6,960 nucleotides of DNA from Halanaerobiaceae bacterium (lineage in GTDB: Bacteria > Bacillota > Halanaerobiia > Halanaerobiales > DTU029): positions 1 through 6,960 of the forward strand of contig JAAYLO010000047.1 in NCBI GenBank assembly GCA_012521855.1. Direction: 5' to 3'. Below the pieces are notes generated by a model, which saw only the letters and a program-made list of their open reading frames with translations, searched no databases and had not been told where the DNA came from. Made by a program: the position numbers and the translations under genes. Of this stretch, positions 5,440 to 6,960 are shown in pieces. Numbering within the stretch: position 1 is the stretch's first letter; every line of letters begins with the position of its first letter.

Positions 5440-6076
5440 TGAACTTATCTGGAATGGTACCCTTGAGACCCTTTATATGGTGGGTGTTTCACTCTTCTTT
5501 GCCGTAATTATCGGTTTACCTCTGGGTATCCTGATTGTTATAACCAGGAAGGACCATATTGCACCATGCCAGTTTATTTACAGGATACTGGATACCATCA
5601 TAAATATCGGGCGTTCCATACCCTTTATTATTCTTATGGTTGCCATTATTCCCTTTACAAGGAAGCTGGTGGGAAGCTCAATAGGTACTACTGCGGCCAT
5701 CGTACCACTGGCTGTAGCAGCAATTCCCTTTGTCGGGAGGGTAGTTGAGAGCGCAATGCTGGAGATCAGCCCTGGAGTGATTGAAGCAGCCCGTTCCATG
5801 GGGGCAACACCCCTCCAGATTATCATGAAGGTATTGCTTCCAGAAGCACTTCCTGGACTGATACTCGGGATAACCCTTACTGCAATAAACCTGATTGGAT
5901 ATTCAGCGATGGCCGGTGCCATCGGAGGAGGTGGTCTGGGGGATATCGCTATCCGATACGGATATCAGCGTTTCAGAGTTACGGTCATGATTGCGACAGT
6001 TGTCGTCCTGGTATTGCTCGTTGATATTATCCAGTGGATAGGGAATAAGATTGCTGCATATTATGACCACAGATAA
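5417..6076 (+). CDS. metI: Methionine ABC transporter, permease MetI
   Basis: This 219-residue membrane protein is the translocation subunit; two copies pair with two MetN. Hydrophobic segments can be seen near 18-42, 58-80, 88-108, 145-168 and 188-207, which fits the five-helix MetI fold. The EAA loop that docks on the ATPase reads EAARSMGATPLQIIMKVLLPEALPG (123-147). Other family marks are GRSIPFIILMVAIIPFTR (65-82) and GYSAMAGAIGGGGLGDIAIRYGY (161-183). The start at ATG 5417 lies inside the end of metN, with GGAGGTG (5403-5409) 7 bases upstream, so translation is coupled. No terminator is seen in the 57 bases before metQ; all three genes should share the riboswitch-controlled transcript. 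Confidence 0.96.
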   Translation: MNNLTQYSELIWNGTLETLYMVGVSLFFAVIIGLPLGILIVITRKDHIAPCQFIYRILDTIINIGRSIPFIILMVAIIPFTRKLVGSSIGTTAAIVPLAVAAIPFVGRVVESAMLEISPGVIEAARSMGATPLQIIMKVLLPEALPGLILGITLTAINLIGYSAMAGAIGGGGLGDIAIRYGYQRFRVTVMIATVVVLVLLVDIIQWIGNKIAAYYDHR

Positions 6077-6133
6077 ATTATTGTAAATGAGCAGGGAGTA
6101 TTTTAGAAGAATTTATAAAGGAGATGATTTGCA

Positions 6134-6946
6134 ATGAAAAATAAAAAGAATATTTTATTGTTTCTACTGGTAATAGCTGTTATTGTTGTTGCTGCGGTGT
6201 TCTTTGCCCTGGGCAGAAAACCTGAGGAGAAAGTGCTGAAGGTAGGGGCTACACCTGTCCCCCATGCCGAGATCCTTGAATTTATCAAGCCGATGCTGGC
6301 AGAGAAGGGTGTTGTACTGGAAATCGTTGAATTCACTGATTATGTTACACCCAATCTCGCCCTGGATGACGGCAGCATAGACGCCAACTTCTTCCAGCAC
6401 CTGCCCTATCTGGAGAGTTTCAACAGGGACCACAATCTGGATCTGGTCTCTGCAGTCAAGGTACATGTTGAGCCTTTCGGCCTTTATTCAGAAAAGATCC
6501 AGTCCATTGACGAATTGCCTGATGGTGCCCTGATTGCAGTTCCAAATGATCCCACAAATGAGGGCCGGGCCTTACTGTTACTGGCCAACAGGGGTTATAT
6601 CAAACTGGAAGCTGAAAATGAACTGGAAGCAACACCATATGACATTGTAGACAACCCCAAAAACCTGCAGTTCAGGGAACTTGAGGCAGCCCAGCTGCCA
6701 AGGGTTCTGCCTGATGTTACAGCTGCCTTTATCAATACAAACTATGCCCTGGAGGCAGGTTTGAATCCTCTGGATGATGCCCTGATCATTGAAGGCAGTG
6801 AGTCACCTTATGCCAATATAATTACCGTAAGAAAAGAGGACCAGGATGATGAATTGATAAAAATACTGGTAGAGACAATTACTTCTGATGAAGTAAGGGA
6901 TTTTATCCTGGAAAAATATAAGGGTGCGGTTGTACCTGTTTTCTAG
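6134..6946 (+). CDS. metQ: Methionine-binding protein MetQ (NlpA family), lacking a lipobox
   Basis: This 270-residue extracytoplasmic substrate-binding protein delivers methionine to MetI. Family motifs are KVGATPVPHAEIL (36-48), FTDYVTPNLALDDGSIDANFFQH (67-89), VHVEPFGLYS (110-119), VPNDPTNEGRALLLL (136-150), AFINTNYA (198-205) and SPYANIITVR (224-233). The N-terminus is basic (MKNKK) followed by a hydrophobic helix (about 7-26) and then GRKPEEK. MetQ proteins are normally lipoproteins with an L-A/S-G/A-C lipobox, but this protein has no cysteine anywhere. It should remain fixed by an uncleaved signal anchor, or be cut at an A-L-G site near residue 27 and partly released. The start is ATG 6134, with AAAGGAG (6117-6123) 10 bases upstream. 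The stop is 14 bases from the window end, so any terminator lies outside. Confidence 0.94.
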   Translation: MKNKKNILLFLLVIAVIVVAAVFFALGRKPEEKVLKVGATPVPHAEILEFIKPMLAEKGVVLEIVEFTDYVTPNLALDDGSIDANFFQHLPYLESFNRDHNLDLVSAVKVHVEPFGLYSEKIQSIDELPDGALIAVPNDPTNEGRALLLLANRGYIKLEAENELEATPYDIVDNPKNLQFRELEAAQLPRVLPDVTAAFINTNYALEAGLNPLDDALIIEGSESPYANIITVRKEDQDDELIKILVETITSDEVRDFILEKYKGAVVPVF

Positions 6947-6960
6947 TAAAAGAGATAATA

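Noticed and set aside
6087..6137. Mini-ORF of 16 codons between metI and metQ, whose TGA overlaps the metQ ATG
   Set aside because: No Shine-Dalgarno site lies at a useful distance and the peptide (MSREYF...) has no recognisable feature; the bases at its end are the metQ ribosome site.

Overview
The window looks like a piece of a Bacillota (Firmicutes) chromosome, most likely from a Clostridia-type anaerobe. The reasons are strong purine-rich Shine-Dalgarno sites, frequent AGG/AGA arginine codons, two TTG starts, sigma-A type promoters and a SAM-I (S-box) riboswitch with a terminator-type expression platform. This is an inference; nothing here fixes the genus. All supported genes lie on the + strand and are packed tightly.

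Region 1 (1-628) holds the last 48 codons of an unidentified gene. A TTG-started GNAT acetyltransferase follows directly, and the unit ends in an intrinsic terminator.

Region 2 (629-4180) starts with a promoter that has perfect -35 and -10 hexamers. An A/T-rich leader follows, with a tandem 12-bp repeat that could be an operator. The operon is an ABC-2 type ATPase, its membrane permease, an ArsR-family repressor and a dihydrolipoyl dehydrogenase-type flavoprotein. Genes overlap or nearly touch, and no terminator separates them. The grouping suggests a regulated exporter with a redox enzyme, but neither the substrate nor the inducer can be read from the sequence.

Region 3 (4181-6946) is a methionine-uptake operon, metN-metI-metQ. 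Its leader holds a promoter, a 9-bp inverted repeat over the -10, a well-conserved SAM-I riboswitch and a terminator/antiterminator pair. When SAM is plentiful the riboswitch should end transcription before metN. When it is scarce, the ATPase (MetN with a C-terminal NIL domain), permease (MetI) and binding protein (MetQ) are made. MetQ has no cysteine, so it cannot be a normal lipoprotein; it probably stays attached by its N-terminal hydrophobic helix.

Most of the window is understandable from known families. The points most worth a second look are the cysteine-free MetQ, the exporter-ArsR-Lpd operon with its repeat-bearing leader, the inverted repeat on the met promoter, and the lack of a terminator between the lpd gene and the riboswitch. 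I did not find a clearly new system.
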